A stretch of 64,000 bases of DNA from Periplaneta americana (lineage: Eukaryota; Arthropoda; Insecta; Blattodea; Blattidae). The translations under genes and the position numbers were made by a program. Below the pieces are notes generated by a model. It ran no database searches. It worked only from the letters and a program-made list of their open reading frames with translations, and had not been told where the DNA came from. The stretch covers positions 177,021,988 to 177,085,987 of the forward strand of contig NC_091120.1 in NCBI RefSeq assembly GCF_040183065.1, written 5' to 3'. Every line of letters begins with the position of its first letter. Within the stretch, counting starts at the first letter, position 1. Positions 22,901-33,284 of the stretch are shown piece after piece.

Positions 22901-23217
22901 CTAGGATTGTGGCAATAAATCGAAATCTGATCACTCATTTGGTGACTTCAGTCCTGGAAACTGAACTGTAAAACGCATTAAAAAAATGATCAATGGTTTG
23001 TTCTTCCTTCCCGTTGCTCTGAGCATGGAAGAAGCCATTTGCAATGCCAATGACCATACACACAAACAATAACCTTAATGGACAAATGCGATCCAAATGG
23101 CTGTAACTTGAATACATCTATAATTCTAGTGTTTATATGTGCCCTGCGTTTAATGTGAAAGACGCCATTGCGAAAATTATTCGACGTAAGAAAACTCCGT
23201 AACACCCATGACGCCAT
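15862..23217 (-). CDS. NARS2: Mitochondrial asparaginyl-tRNA synthetase (four exons, complete)
   Basis: Complete gene on the minus strand. Exons in transcript order: 23217-23074, 22835-22264, 22176-21711 and 16131-15862. All junctions are GT-AG with matching phases (0, 2, 0). The total of 1452 nt gives 483 residues, against about 477 in vertebrates. The enzyme charges mitochondrial tRNA-Asn with asparagine in the matrix. The first about 25 residues are Arg-rich and poor in acidic residues ([18 protein letters not shown]), as in a mitochondrial presequence. An OB-fold follows from residue 49 ([21 protein letters not shown]), then the class II core: [17 protein letters not shown], motif 2 FGPTFRAEN near residues 248-255, and motif 3 GGFGMGFER near 449-457. 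The protein ends [12 protein letters not shown]. No key residue appears lost. Intron 3 (16132-21710) carries LINE, SINE and hAT insertions. Confidence 0.96.
16616..16664 (+). repeat. (TTA)n microsatellite
   Basis: About 16 uninterrupted ATT/TTA triplets in NARS2 intron 3. Confidence 0.95.
16897..17310 (-). mobile_element. LINE fragment with (TTA)n tail
   Basis: On the minus strand, frames with breaks read [33 protein letters not shown] and [16 protein letters not shown]. This is the same family as the copy at 45243-45998. Its 3' end carries a triplet microsatellite (16897-16947). Confidence 0.8.
17311..17876. other. NARS2 intron 3, unclassified
   Basis: A/T-rich, no coding or repeat family recognised. 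Confidence 0.4.
17877..18285 (-). mobile_element. SINE family A split by a second tRNA-derived SINE (family B)
   Basis: Minus-strand family A pieces lie at 17877-17913 (GTCGTAAAATAACTAATT end) and 18144-18285. Between them, about 17914-18143, is another minus-strand SINE with its own tRNA-like head (TAGCTCGGTCGGCTAAGG, B box GGTTCGATCCCC) and a 3' end like GACGCTAAATAACCAAGT. CTACT is repeated at the junctions (17909-17913 and 18144-18148). Confidence 0.75.
18286..20534. other. NARS2 intron 3, no gene seen
   Basis: No conserved coding signal. A short GT-rich run lies near 18925-18945, and a segment with GGGTTCCGCATATTGCGGAT at about 18988 may belong to a repeat I cannot name. Confidence 0.4.
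20535..21353. mobile_element. Non-autonomous hAT-like element with perfect 8-bp target duplication
   Basis: Ends CAGGGGCGATTT and (inverted) CAGGGGCGAATGC. GTATTTTC is repeated exactly at 20527-20534 and 21354-21361. 819 bp. A 109-codon ORF (20555-20884) has no recognised domain and is probably not a gene. Confidence 0.88.
21711..22176 (-). CDS. NARS2: NARS2 exon 3, class II motif 2
   Basis: Acceptor GTTTTCAG, donor AAAG|GTATTT. It encodes [16 protein letters not shown] (motif 2, amino-acid and ATP binding), [10 protein letters not shown], and [14 protein letters not shown]. Confidence 0.95.
22264..22835 (-). CDS. NARS2: NARS2 exon 2, OB-fold and start of catalytic core
   Basis: Acceptor CTATTGCAG, donor TTAG|GTAAAG. 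It encodes the OB-fold, the [13 protein letters not shown] block and motif 1 region ([17 protein letters not shown]), ending at [10 protein letters not shown] with a split Arg codon. Confidence 0.95.
23074..23217 (-). CDS. NARS2: NARS2 exon 1
   Basis: ATG at 23217, donor AAG|GTTATT, 48 codons, phase 0. It encodes the presumed mitochondrial presequence and the lead-in to the anticodon-binding OB domain ([18 protein letters not shown]). Confidence 0.88.
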
Positions 23218-23409
23218 ACTTCATAACAGAAATACTCTCTTCTGATTGGTGAATAGTCCCGATAGGATATGATGTTGAAGCTACAATAGCGACATCTTAC
23301 GAAGGGTCTGTATGTCAACGACACAAAACAAATGATAACAGTGAACATTGCACGAAATTATAGTACGTATATGTATAGCAATTAATAAATCAGGAGAGAA
23401 AGGCTGAAA
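23218..23409. promoter_or_regulatory. Divergent promoter between NARS2 and LAMTOR1
   Basis: Only 192 bp separate the two start codons, which point away from each other. The interval must hold both 5'UTRs and the core promoter of each gene. An inverted CCAAT box (ATTGG, 23245-23249) is visible. No convincing TATA box is placed for either gene. This suggests one nucleosome-free, bidirectional housekeeping promoter. Confidence 0.7.
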
Positions 23410-23451
23410 ATGGGTTGTTGTTACAGTTGTAAAGAAGATGGTTCTGCACAG
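23410..23451 (+). CDS. LAMTOR1: LAMTOR1 exon 1, lipidation signal
   Basis: ATG at 23410 begins 14 codons, MGCCYSCKEDGSAQ, with the myristoyl Gly2 and palmitoyl Cys3/Cys4 signals. Donor CAG|GTAGTA, phase 0. Too short for an ORF scan, but fixed by the family N-terminus. Confidence 0.93.
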
Positions 23452-25894
23452 GTAGTATTTCTTTACATCATATACTATTTTAAGATTATTGATATTAACT
23501 GTCGACAGTTTTAGTCAGCGTATTTGATCACTAAACACCCTCCCATCACTATCTTTGAATGTCATATGACTTCATTCGTTTAATTCTAAGTGTCATCGTC
23601 GATCTCCACAATAGTACGGGTACTAGCGAAAAATAATTTGCCAGCTAAATTTAACATGTGATTTTTTTCTGTGACGATTAAGTGTTAAATAATTTCAAGT
23701 GTCCAAGTTTTGCTGATTTGCCAGATGCTTTACCTTTCAGTGTTTTAATTTGTGTTGCAGGGTGGTGAAGTCAATGAACGAACTCATTTACTAGTAGATC
23801 CTGTTAGCAATAATACAAATATACAGAGGGTTCAAAGGTAACTATTTCCGATTTATTGCTACAGTTTACTTACTTGTAGCCTACTGCGTTTTATTTTTAT
23901 TGATTTGTATATTCACTGAAAGTGTATCCTTCAGATCAGATTTTAAGTAATTCGAGAAATGTTTTTTTAGTGACGATTACATTCGATGCTATTCTACTTC
24001 CTTACCAAAGAAGACTGATGAACAGTCTGCCCTTAACAGAATCCTTCAGGAGACTGCAACGTAAGTAAAGTGTAACATGCTATGTATCGAATAGGAAACT
24101 TGCAATATTAACGTTAAGTTTTAGTTTCTAAGTCATAGTAAAATTTAGTCTCGCTCTTTGCAGTAATGTTATAGATGTAGCTGCCCTGGATTCCCACAAT
24201 TTGGAACAACATGAGTATTTGGATCGTGTCAAACATTATACTCAGAAGTTACAATCCATGTCACGATGGACACCTCCAAGACGTCCACCATGCCTTCTTG
24301 TGGACATTCCAGCTCCAGAGAAATTGTTGGCAGCCGAACCAATAAGTCAGCAAGACTTACATTTGGTAAGTACCATTATAAAATATAACAAAAATGAATT
24401 CAATTCAACAATAATTTAGTTATGTACCAACAGTGAACTGTAGTGGGGTCGTTACTTGTGAAGTGAATCAGTGTCTATTCCTTGATAACTTTTACACAAA
24501 TTCTTTTCTTGCCCTTAGTACCACTATAAGAAATAATAGCACTTGTGCTAAGGTAGTTCCCTTTCCACTTTGCTTCCACACCTTCAGCTGTTTTCTCTGT
24601 AATACCAGCATAACTTTGATAACATTACGAAAGTTTTACGCTAGCATTACTCTGAAGACTGGACTTGATTTCAAACCAGTTTCTCAAACTATTCCAGATT
24701 CGTTTGCTCTGAGTTGTAACATAACCTTTTGATTATTCACTCATTTAAACGAACTGAAATACTTTCTTTCTGATAAACTAAAATTAAACCTTGTACACGG
24801 AAACCACGCAGGGCTCGGCTGGCTGCGGCCGCTCTTTTCTGGGATGTATGATAATAAAGCTCTGCACAGACATTCATGATGCCACACTTCGACTACTGCG
24901 ATGTTATATTAAATAACCTAAATGCAAATTTGAGCAGTAGGTTACAACGTGCACATAATGTGTGTGTCTGTTACATTTGCAATATTCGTAAATGTGATCA
25001 TGTTTCCCTGTCCTTTCAAACTCTGTTTTGGTTAAGACAAGCGCTCAATAAACCATGCAGTATCTCTGCCTCTTATTTCAAATATTACGCACTACAACTC
25101 CAGTCGATGTTACACTGTCATATTTTGTTTATTGCCTTGAAGCAGCGACAGTTGTTTAGTCTGTCATTGCTAAATGATAACTTGATTTGCTTTGTTCGAA
25201 AAGCTGCTTATATACGATTAAATTTTTCTTCCAATTCAATATTTTACAAGAAAACTTTCCAAAGATTGATCAATACTGAAAAATATTTGTTGAAAACTGT
25301 TTCATATTGCTAAAGATTTGACGTTTTTAAACTTCTTTTATTGTAGGTCTAGCTACCTAATATTAGGCTAATGCTGGGTAATTTTTGGTGCTGGACCCTG
25401 GACTCATTTCACCAGCATTATCACCTTCATCTCATTCAGACGCTAAATAACCTAAGATGTTGATAAAGCGTCGTAAAATAACCTAAAAAAAATATTAGGC
25501 TACAATATAAATATATACCTCTGATTGAGGTTCTGCCTGATATATACATCTATTATTATCAGCAGTACATCTCACTTGACAATATGTGTCAGAGAAAGAA
25601 CAATTGTTTGTATACATCTGAATTCTGATTAGTGTAATATGTAAAATGCCAGAATCCTTCTCAGTTTAAGTTCTACCTCTCAAGGATTCAATCCGGTGTG
25701 ACTTAATGTATAAAGCGTCAGCACGTAGAGCTGAAAACCCGGTTCGAGTCCTGGTGCCAGAGAGAATTTTTCTCTGTTCTACCCATTCTTCACTACATGG
25801 TAATGCAGATTTCCTGCGCAGAAATATCATACGTACTTCGATACATCATAGTAATACCTTTCAAAGATTTTGTAAGGATATTCATGACCGTAAC

Positions 25895-25931
<37 letters not shown>

Positions 25932-26775
25932 ATTTTGAATCTTGCGTACACTACTTTTAACACTTGAATATACGTAATTGATTAACTAGTGGACTTACTC
26001 GTGTTAATTATGTAAGTCTGTGCGGCTTACAGCTGTTTCGGTGCTTCATCACACCATCCTCGGAGCCTACTAGATCTCGGCGTCATCTCGAACTTCTCTG
26101 CCTGTTATGTGGGTGTGTTTTATTGTTGAACGGTGTTGAAAAGTGGAGTCAAATAGTGTGTGTGTACTGAAATTGATCTGTGTGTTGAGAATTTGATCGG
26201 GGTGTGTTTTAGTGTGTTTGTATATTTCGTATTGTTTTAGTGTGTTGAGTTTTTGGTTTTTGGGTTGTATGTACGACCACACAGGTATATACAAACTCAC
26301 ATGTAATAGATGCGACAAGTTCTACATAGGACAGACAGGCAGATCATTCCAAACACGCTACAAAGAACACATTAAAGCAATAACCAGAGGACACAATACA
26401 TCTACATACGCTGATCACATAACCAATGCTAACCATACATACAATAATATAAATGCAGACATGGAAATCCTACACATACAACCCAAGAACCAAAAATGCA
26501 ACACACTAGAACAATACGAAATATACAAACACACTAAAACACACCCCGATCAAATTCTCAACACACAGATCAATTTCAGTACACACACATACTATTTGAC
26601 TCCACTTCTCAACACCGTTCAACAACCAAACACACCCACATAACAGGCAGAGAAGTTCGAGATGACGCCGAGATCTAGTAGGCTCTGAGGATAGTGTGAT
26701 GAAGCACCGAAACAGCTGTAAGCCGCACAGACTTACATAATTAAAACGAGTAAGTCTGCTAGTTAATCAATTACG

Positions 26776-26819
<44 letters not shown>

Positions 26820-27126
26820 TGCACAAAATTTAAAATACCGATACTGTAAATTGTAAACAATTTTAATAAAGACATTTCCCTTGACAAAATTCTGCGTATG
26901 CTATAGATTTAGTTTATCACACATTTTAATAAAATCTAAGAATAAAATACAAATTTACAGGTTAAATTTCTTATGAAACACAGCAGGTAAAGTAAATTTA
27001 CTGTGTTGAAAAACTTCGTTTGTATTGTTCTAGATCACTACAGCTGTAGAGCAGGCAAACTCTGCTTTGTCTGAACTGAAGGTAGAACATAAAGAAGATT
27101 TAGTAGTGCCATTCAGAATTCCTTGA
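23410..27126 (+). CDS. LAMTOR1: LAMTOR1 (p18), Ragulator complex lysosomal anchor (five exons, complete)
   Basis: Exons 23410-23451, 23761-23837, 23971-24060, 24164-24365 and 27034-27126, all GT-AG, total 504 nt, 167 residues (vertebrate protein 161). LAMTOR1 wraps the other four Ragulator subunits and tethers them to the late endosome/lysosome, where Ragulator supports Rag GTPases and mTORC1 recruitment. The protein starts MGCCYSC: Gly2 is the N-myristoylation site and Cys3/Cys4 the palmitoylation sites used by the family. Later blocks match the family: NVIDVAALDSHNLEQHEYLD, ASEPI-like LAAEPISQQDLHL, and the C-terminus ALSELKVEHKEDLVVPFRIP. Intron 4 (2.7 kb) contains a LINE fragment, two SINEs and a Penelope-like element. 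Confidence 0.96.
23761..23837 (+). CDS. LAMTOR1: LAMTOR1 exon 2
   Basis: Acceptor TTGTTGCAG, donor CAAAG|GTAACT. It encodes GGEVNERTHLLVDPVSNN, equivalent to the RKLLLDP segment of vertebrate p18. Confidence 0.92.
23971..24060 (+). CDS. LAMTOR1: LAMTOR1 exon 3
   Basis: Acceptor TTTTTTTAG, donor GCAAC|GTAAGT. It encodes DDYIRCYSTSLPKKTDEQ then SALNRILQETA, matching the YHSLPSARTDEQALLSSIL region of the family. Confidence 0.92.
24164..24365 (+). CDS. LAMTOR1: LAMTOR1 exon 4
   Basis: Acceptor CTTTGCAG, donor TTG|GTAAGT. It encodes NVIDVAALDSHNLEQHEYLD, a basic/proline stretch (SRWTPPRRPPC) and EPISQQDLHL. This is the central part that wraps the roadblock-fold partners. Confidence 0.95.
24855..25330 (+). 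mobile_element. CR1/Jockey-type LINE reverse transcriptase fragment
   Basis: Encodes MPHFDYCDVILNNLN and LSSRLQRAHNVCVCYICN, the conserved C-terminal side of the RT domain, then diverges. Internal breaks, no tail or duplication seen. In LAMTOR1 intron 4. Confidence 0.75.
25371..25491 (+). mobile_element. 5'-truncated SINE, family A
   Basis: Carries only the 3' half (AATGCTGGGTAATTTTTGGT to GCGTCGTAAAATAACC). Perfect 11-bp target duplication ATATTAGGCTA at 25360-25370 and 25492-25502. 5' truncation is LINE-like behaviour. Confidence 0.88.
25690..25930 (+). mobile_element. tRNA-derived SINE with (ATA)n tail
   Basis: tRNA-like head (GTGACTTAATGTATAAAGCG; B box GGTTCGAGTCC), a body with GCCAGAGAGAATTTTTCTCT, and a triplet tail at 25897-25930. 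Confidence 0.65.
25970..26818 (+). mobile_element. Penelope-like retroelement remnant with GIY-YIG endonuclease between inverted arms
   Basis: The + strand encodes a GIY-YIG endonuclease (GIYKLTCNRCDKFYIGQTGR then FQTRYKEHIKAI), the C-terminal domain of Penelope-like elements. Arms of about 290 bp (about 25975-26265 and about 26480-26775) are near-perfect inverted copies, so the 3' coding end is present twice in opposite directions. Triplet microsatellites lie on both outer edges. No reverse transcriptase is left. Confidence 0.85.
27034..27126 (+). CDS. LAMTOR1: LAMTOR1 exon 5
   Basis: Acceptor TTGTTCTAG, 30 codons plus TGA. It encodes ITTAVEQANSALSELKVEHK and EDLVVPFRIP; the vertebrate protein ends similarly (KEELVVQFGIP). 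Confidence 0.95.
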   Translation: MTTAVEQANSALSELKVEHKEDLVVPFRIP

Positions 27127-29174
27127 GATCTTGCAACAAAATCAAATTCTACAGCTTACGGTTACAGTGAACATTGCTTTGCATCTGCTGCAATATCAGT
27201 GTGAGCGTGTGACTATTCTTCTTGTGATAATGGTAATGAATGATAACTGACATACTGTTTGTGTGATGTATATGTAATTCCTAAGTGAAGTGATGCAAAT
27301 GAGTGTTATGCATGTGAAAACCGTGTGCAGGTAAAGTAGAATGACTGTGTGTTTTCTCATAGAAGTTGACATTCTTCAAGCCAAAAATAAGTGACTTATC
27401 TCTCTATCAGTATACATAACGTCAAAGGGTTTGTGTCTTTTAACCCCCAATAACAATGAGTCTGACCACTTGCATCTTGTTATAAATGAGAACTTAAAAA
27501 AATAGCGTAATGTAAGGCAGTAGAGTTCTTACAGTAACTTTTTTACAATATTATTTAATTGGATGATCATTATTGAGGTAACACTTGACACCTGTTGGTA
27601 TGTTTGATGTTTTGATATCGTTTGGTTATCTTGTACTTTTGAATAGAAGTTTTGAAGGTGAGTTTATTAATTATTGTTAATAGGAAATGACAACGGTTCG
27701 TTATAATATTAATAGTAAATTTAGTTCTGTATACGGTAATGTATATTTTAAGTTATTGAGGTTATGTTAGATTCAGGTTCTGATGTTCAATACTTTGTAT
27801 GAAACCATGAAGAGATATGCATAAACTAGGAACATTTAAAATGAACCATACGTGTTTTGTATAAGAGGCATTGAGATTTACTGGTATTATGGTAAGTAAG
27901 TTTTGTATTTCTAGTCAGATTCTGTACATAAAAATAAGGGATTTGTTCAGTGCTTAAAATAAGTTTAAATACTGAGTGTCAATATTATATTACTAATGTG
28001 TATATTTGTAATCTGAAATTATATGTATATATTTTTCTGAGTTTCACTACGATTTAAAACTTCGTGAAATACTATGAGAATGATAAGTCACGGCTGCAGA
28101 ATTCAGTAATTTTTTCATTTAAAAAAAAAAAATGGTATGTGCAGTAGATAAATGAAACGAAAAGATCTTGCATCATACTGTATACAAGTCAATATTTGAA
28201 ATTATTTCAAATGTTTGTTAAGAAAAATCAGTTTCTTTTCCACATAGAATTCAAACCGTTCTATATAATATTTCAAATGAAACAAAAATTGTAGTAGAAA
28301 TAGATATTGTCTGTCATCATAGTCTAATTTCAAGCACTGAATAAAGATTTTAAAAAATTTCTATCGTAAGGGCCTACCAGTATGTCAGGGATGGTCAAAT
28401 TTTATGACTTACAGGACAGAAACAATAGTTGTGTATCGGAATTCAATAAGTGAAACAAATGAAACATACATTGTTCAAGGTATAACATTTTCTTACATGT
28501 GATTCCATGCAACTTTGTTCTCTACAGCTAATTTTCTGAATATTTTGTCCATCTCTGGCCTATATAAATAATTCTGTTTGTCTCTATGTCGTGGCAATAA
28601 CAGGATCGTGATGTATCATACTCTGTAATAGTAAATGCTAGATTTGTGGTCATGACAGCAAAAATACAAGCCTATGTAGTATTTATCTTTTATCATGTAT
28701 CTGGGCCCTTACTATGCTATGCTGACTCATTTTTACATACTTACTAAACCATACTTTTATTCTTTTAAAGTTTATACTTTTCATTTTAGCCATGACTTGT
28801 AATATATAGTTAAAATGAAAAATGTATCCTAGAAAATTGGAATGAAAATGATTGTGTACTGATTAATTTTTGTATGATAATGATATGATAATAATAATGA
28901 TTTAAATATTAATTACAATTATTTATTATTCTGAATTTTTACAATTTAAGTTTTAATTACTTTTTTTTTTTACTAATGGCAAGTGACTGTTCGTCATTCA
29001 TCCATATGAAGCCAGTTGTGTAGACAAATTTACCGATAGTCATTACAGGTGCACCATAGGAAGCTGGTCTGTGTTTTAATTACTGATCATACCAAGATAG
29101 CCTTGTAAGTGTTATGTACTTATAGGCAATAGGGAAAAACGCTCACAGATTTCAAAGATTTGTCATTGGACATA
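27127..29174 (+). other. LAMTOR1 3'UTR and downstream A/T-rich sequence
   Basis: No coding signal. The first kilobase is probably 3'UTR. An AATAAA occurs at 28340-28345. No clear repeat was recognised. Confidence 0.5.
28340..28345 (+). terminator. Candidate LAMTOR1 polyadenylation signal
   Basis: Canonical AATAAA about 1.2 kb after the LAMTOR1 stop codon. Its use is inferred, not shown. Confidence 0.3.
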
Positions 29175-29176
29175 TA

Positions 29177-31245
29177 CACTCCTCAAAATGGAAATTGCAA
29201 CATCAAGAAGGAATTGTTTGTTAAATTTAGGTTATTAATTGGGTAGGTGAAGGTAAGTAAACAATACCAGTTTCATGGTCTGTGGAGAAACTTCCGGGCT
29301 TATACCCAGTGGAGTCCCGTGGCCTAGAATTTGTCCAGGGCTATTTGACTATAGTTTATTATGCTTGGTACTAAAACTAAAAAGTCATTTCATTATTGCT
29401 CATAAAATTACATTATCTTTACTTGTATTACACTATTTTACCGTGATATGAACGTGACCACGACAGAACTGAATGAGCCCCAACAGTCGTCCCTCTCCCG
29501 GCGCCTTCACTCGCTACATCTGTGTTATAGGATCTAGTATCTCCATGCACCGAGCGCTACGCCGAACCAGGAACTATGTCATACTTTCCTTGTAAGGTCT
29601 GTATTGGGGATCTAGCATCTCCGGGCTAGAATTTATCTGTCGCTTCTACAATAGAAGACCATAGCATCTCCTCCGCCCAGATGAAGTCCAAACCTTGGCT
29701 ATAAAGAGAACGAAACTTCCTCTGTATTTGAGAGTTGTTCATAAATATCTGAAATAATATATTACGCAAATTTTCATGCAGGGCTGAGCCCCAAAAGCCC
29801 CAAAGGACGAAATGCCCCTGCTTATACCACGTTGTATTGGTGCTAGTGGCTGACGTTTCAACTGCTGTGTTGTGGTCATCCTTAAAGCATTAACACCAAG
29901 ACAACGCGGTATAAGCCTGAAAGTTTCTCAACAGACCATGTACTGTACACCAGCCGCAGAAGCCTACGCCAACACTTAATACCAATTTCAGCGCTATAGG
30001 ATTGTATATAAGGCAGTTAACGTCATTGGCAGTTGACGAACTCCCCCCAGTATGCAGCGAATAGTGATGTGTACCTGACTGTCTGTGAGTGAAGTGATCT
30101 GATGTCAAATGTGTCCAGATGATGAAGAAGAGCGCAGTATCAACAACTTTCGCAATTTGAGAGGGTCAAATTGTTGACTTGTGTAAGAGTGGGTAATCTT
30201 TTAGGAATGTCACTGCTCATGTTGGTCGAAATACATCTACAGTACAACGTGTATGGCAACAATAGTGAAATGAAGGGACAGATGCCATAGACCTGGCACA
30301 GGACCATGCAGAATGATAACAGAGAGGGAGGATCGATGCATCATTCAGATGTCTCTGAAGGAACTCTGAGCAACATCAGCTGAAATTTGCGCAACTGTGG
30401 TTCTCCATGTTGCCAGACATAGTTGGTAACTGCTTGCGTCAAGCTGGCTTTCAATCCTATGTTGCATTGAGTCACCAACAACGAGAAGTAAGGTTGGCCT
30501 GTTATCAGGAAAGATCGCCTGGGAGGAAGAATGGCAAAGAGTCATCTTTAGTGATGAATCTCGATATTGTCTTGACCACAATGATTGTTGTAATCGTGTA
30601 TGAAGACATACTGGAGAGAATGGACGAGAAGACCTCATTGCTGAGACACACAGAGCCTATATCAGGCATTATGGTCTGGGGAGCTACTGGCTTTAATGTC
30701 AAATATCTATTGGTGATTATTCAAGACAAATTGAATTTCGACAGTATGTTAACAGGGTAATCAACCCAATGGTTGTTGCTCTCATGATGAACTTTGAAAA
30801 TAGCATATTTCAGCATGATAATGCTCGTCCTCACACTGCAGTCATCACCATGGATGCTCTCGAACACATCACAACACTACCATGATCTGCCAGGTCTCCG
30901 GACTTCAAGTCCGATCGAATATCTGTGGAATATGATGGGTTGAAGAATATACAATTCTCCACAGCCACCCCTTACTATTACACAATTGAACCTCAAGAGT
31001 TCAACAAGCATGGAATGACATTGCTCAAGAAGAAATCCAGAATTTTATTGGCTCAATGCCTTAAAGAATTCAAAACTGTATTTCAGCTCGTGGAGGTCAC
31101 ATTCTCTACTGAATTTTGTAATGAAGTGAACATGGAGGAATCTGAATTTGTTATTGCATCACTGTCAAACACTCTTCCTATACCTTCAGTTTCAGCTTTA
31201 TCATTTCATCCTTTCATGGTGTTGCAATTTTCATTTTGAGTAGTG
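29177..31245 (+). mobile_element. Tc1-like DNA transposon, decayed, interrupted by a hAT-like element
   Basis: Inverted ends CACTCCTCAAAATGGAAATT / CACTACTCAAAATGAAAATT with TA target copies at 29175-29176 and 31246-31247. Transposase pieces in several frames include GIMVWGA and FQHDNARPHTA. Net length without the inserted hAT is about 1.55 kb, normal for Tc1 elements. Many frame breaks make it inactive. Confidence 0.88.
29307..29820. mobile_element. Non-autonomous hAT-like element nested in the Tc1-like element
   Basis: Ends CAGTGGAGTCCCG and (inverted) CAGGGGCATTTCG. Exact 8-bp duplication CTTATACC at 29299-29306 and 29821-29828. 514 bp, no ORF. Confidence 0.85.
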
Positions 31246-31613
31246 TAGTAATATTAGAACAGCATTACACCAGTTGAAAAGACTTTACTATATTACTAAG
31301 TGACAATTTTTGTGTCTCAACAAAATTATTACATGAAATAGGTCATTCGTTATCTATTTGTGAAATCAAATGGATGCATGCACTGTATAGCACATAGTAA
31401 GAACCTTATGGCGGGGATAAAGGCTAACTAGTTATAAGTGGAAATGTAATGAGAGAGGGAAGCTTTGCACTCCACTTTATTTTTGCCCTCACATGTATAG
31501 TAAGTTTCATGAGATAATGAATGGCTTATGAACAAATTAGTGTCGTGCTTGTTCAGATAAAGCAAGGATATATTGAATATCTACCTTCGTTTTTTATATT
31601 TAATATTTTGGAT

Positions 31614-31735
31614 TAACTGAAAAATATCTCACAATCATGCCATGGTATGAAAGAAATTCATTAATATGTCACATCAACGGAGGTGTATACGTCATCAAAC
31701 ATCGTAAGATGAAGATTACATTTGAAAAATATCTG
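31614..31735. repeat. Repeat shared in rearranged form with the 40148-40265 region
   Basis: Contains CACAATCATGCCATGGTATG followed by a module with CATCAACGGAGGTGTATACG. The same two modules occur near 40148-40265 in a different order and orientation. Confidence 0.7.
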
Positions 31736-32288
31736 TTGAAACCGCCTTCGTTTCTCAAAGAGAACTACAGCAAGTGTTGGATAATCCCATAACATTTAGT
31801 TTAACAAAGCCAACTCATTTGCATTCTTCTATATAGTGATAATTGCGGCAGAGAAAATAGTAAATTATAGCTATGCAGGACTCCAGTTTTTAAGAATTAA
31901 ATATAAAAAATTGAATGGCTTTATTTGTTGTATTAATAAGTTTACCATAGTTAAAGACACTTGTATTAGTTTAACTCCTGTTCGGAGAGTATTGAAAATT
32001 CTTTTCATCTGATTTTAGGGCATCTAATGTCCCATCTCCCACAAGACTCGAATCTTCAACCCTGAGTGCCACCCTGTTTTCAGTATGCCTTCTAGTGGAA
32101 TCTTTCGAAACTTATCACAACAGCATGAATAGATAATAATAATAATAATAATCATCATCATCCATGACGCAACAGCTCATAAGAGGATCAAGGTCGACTG
32201 CTGATTTTACGTCTTCATGCCTGATCATTCATCCAGTATCAGAGTATTGTGTGGTTAGCACAATGAACACAGACAGCCTTATAGCTAC
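31736..32288. other. Intergenic, no gene seen
   Basis: No coding signal. A short (ATA)n/(ATC)n run lies at 32132-32162. Confidence 0.4.
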
Positions 32289-32640
32289 CTACCATCGTAT
32301 TTGATAATGATAATTTCCTATGTTTGGTTCTGGTGTCTTGCTCCATATTTTGTAGTGTTCAATCTTGGACCACTTTTTAATCATCTCTCTAACAGAATAC
32401 CTGAGTATTCTGAGAGCTCGCTCTGATCCAGTATATTTTGTAGTTGCTCCTTGTCTTGCAAGCTCATCAGCTTTTTTATTTCCCTCAATGCCAGAATGCC
32501 CTGGTACCCAGATGAGTTTACACTGTTCGTAATAGGTTAAGTAAGGTTTGAAGAGGAGGTGGATCGGTGACAAGTGGCACTGATAACATTTGACGAGGAT
32601 ATAATATATTAATGACAAGTACCACCATGGTCAGTGATAA
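32289..32640 (-). mobile_element. LINE RNase H fragment
   Basis: Minus-strand ORF with CKLIWVPGHSGIEGNKKADE and LARQGATTKYTG, the C-terminal half of the RNase H domain of I/R1/Jockey-type non-LTR elements. It is a different family from the copy at the window's right edge. Confidence 0.8.
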
Positions 32641-33284
32641 GGTTAGGTAGGGTTTGATGATAGATCTCTGTGGCGAGGAAGTTTCTACATTCTTACCGTG
32701 TCGTCATCTGCGATATCCTGTACTTTTTGTAATGATCAGTTTGATTACATAGTCTACCGGTTTGTTGCCACTGAAAGATTTGTCTAAGAGGTAGATTGGC
32801 TAAGTAGTGTCATTCTTTACCAATCTGTTGCCTCCGCCTGAGGAAGCTCATGGCATTCACTACACGTGGATGGTCCAGCGCAGTAAATGGGAGTATTGCG
32901 CAATACTATAAGGTTGTAGGAAGTCAGAAACATTCCTTGAAGCCCGATGCGGGCGTGAGGTCTTCCTCATGCATGATCAATGCATATGCACCGATATAGC
33001 ATGTTCAGAACTGGCAATGTTATAAAATCCCCCAGGAACATGGGTTTGGTTAATTTTATATTGAATTTTATGTAGACAGATTGACATTCTGGATGGCAGC
33101 ATGTCATCTCACAACAGGTTTCTTCTTTTTCATTATTGTGTTCGTCATAGTGGGTAAAATTATTATAGTTCGACAGTGTTTGTTGTTTTATTACATATGT
33201 CACAGTTGTGAAAGCTTACCTGTACTTTAGTGTTAGGTAACAGTTGATAATGGCTAATGATTCGTGTGAATGTTTAATTGAACA
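32641..33284. other. Intergenic, unclassified
   Basis: No coding signal or recognised repeat. The short ORFs are not conserved in appearance. Confidence 0.35.

Noticed and set aside
26040-26120. Hammerhead ribozyme in the Penelope-like arms
   Set aside because: A GATGA...GAAAC phrase is present, but the core has a mismatch and stem II is not evident. Mentioned only as something to test.
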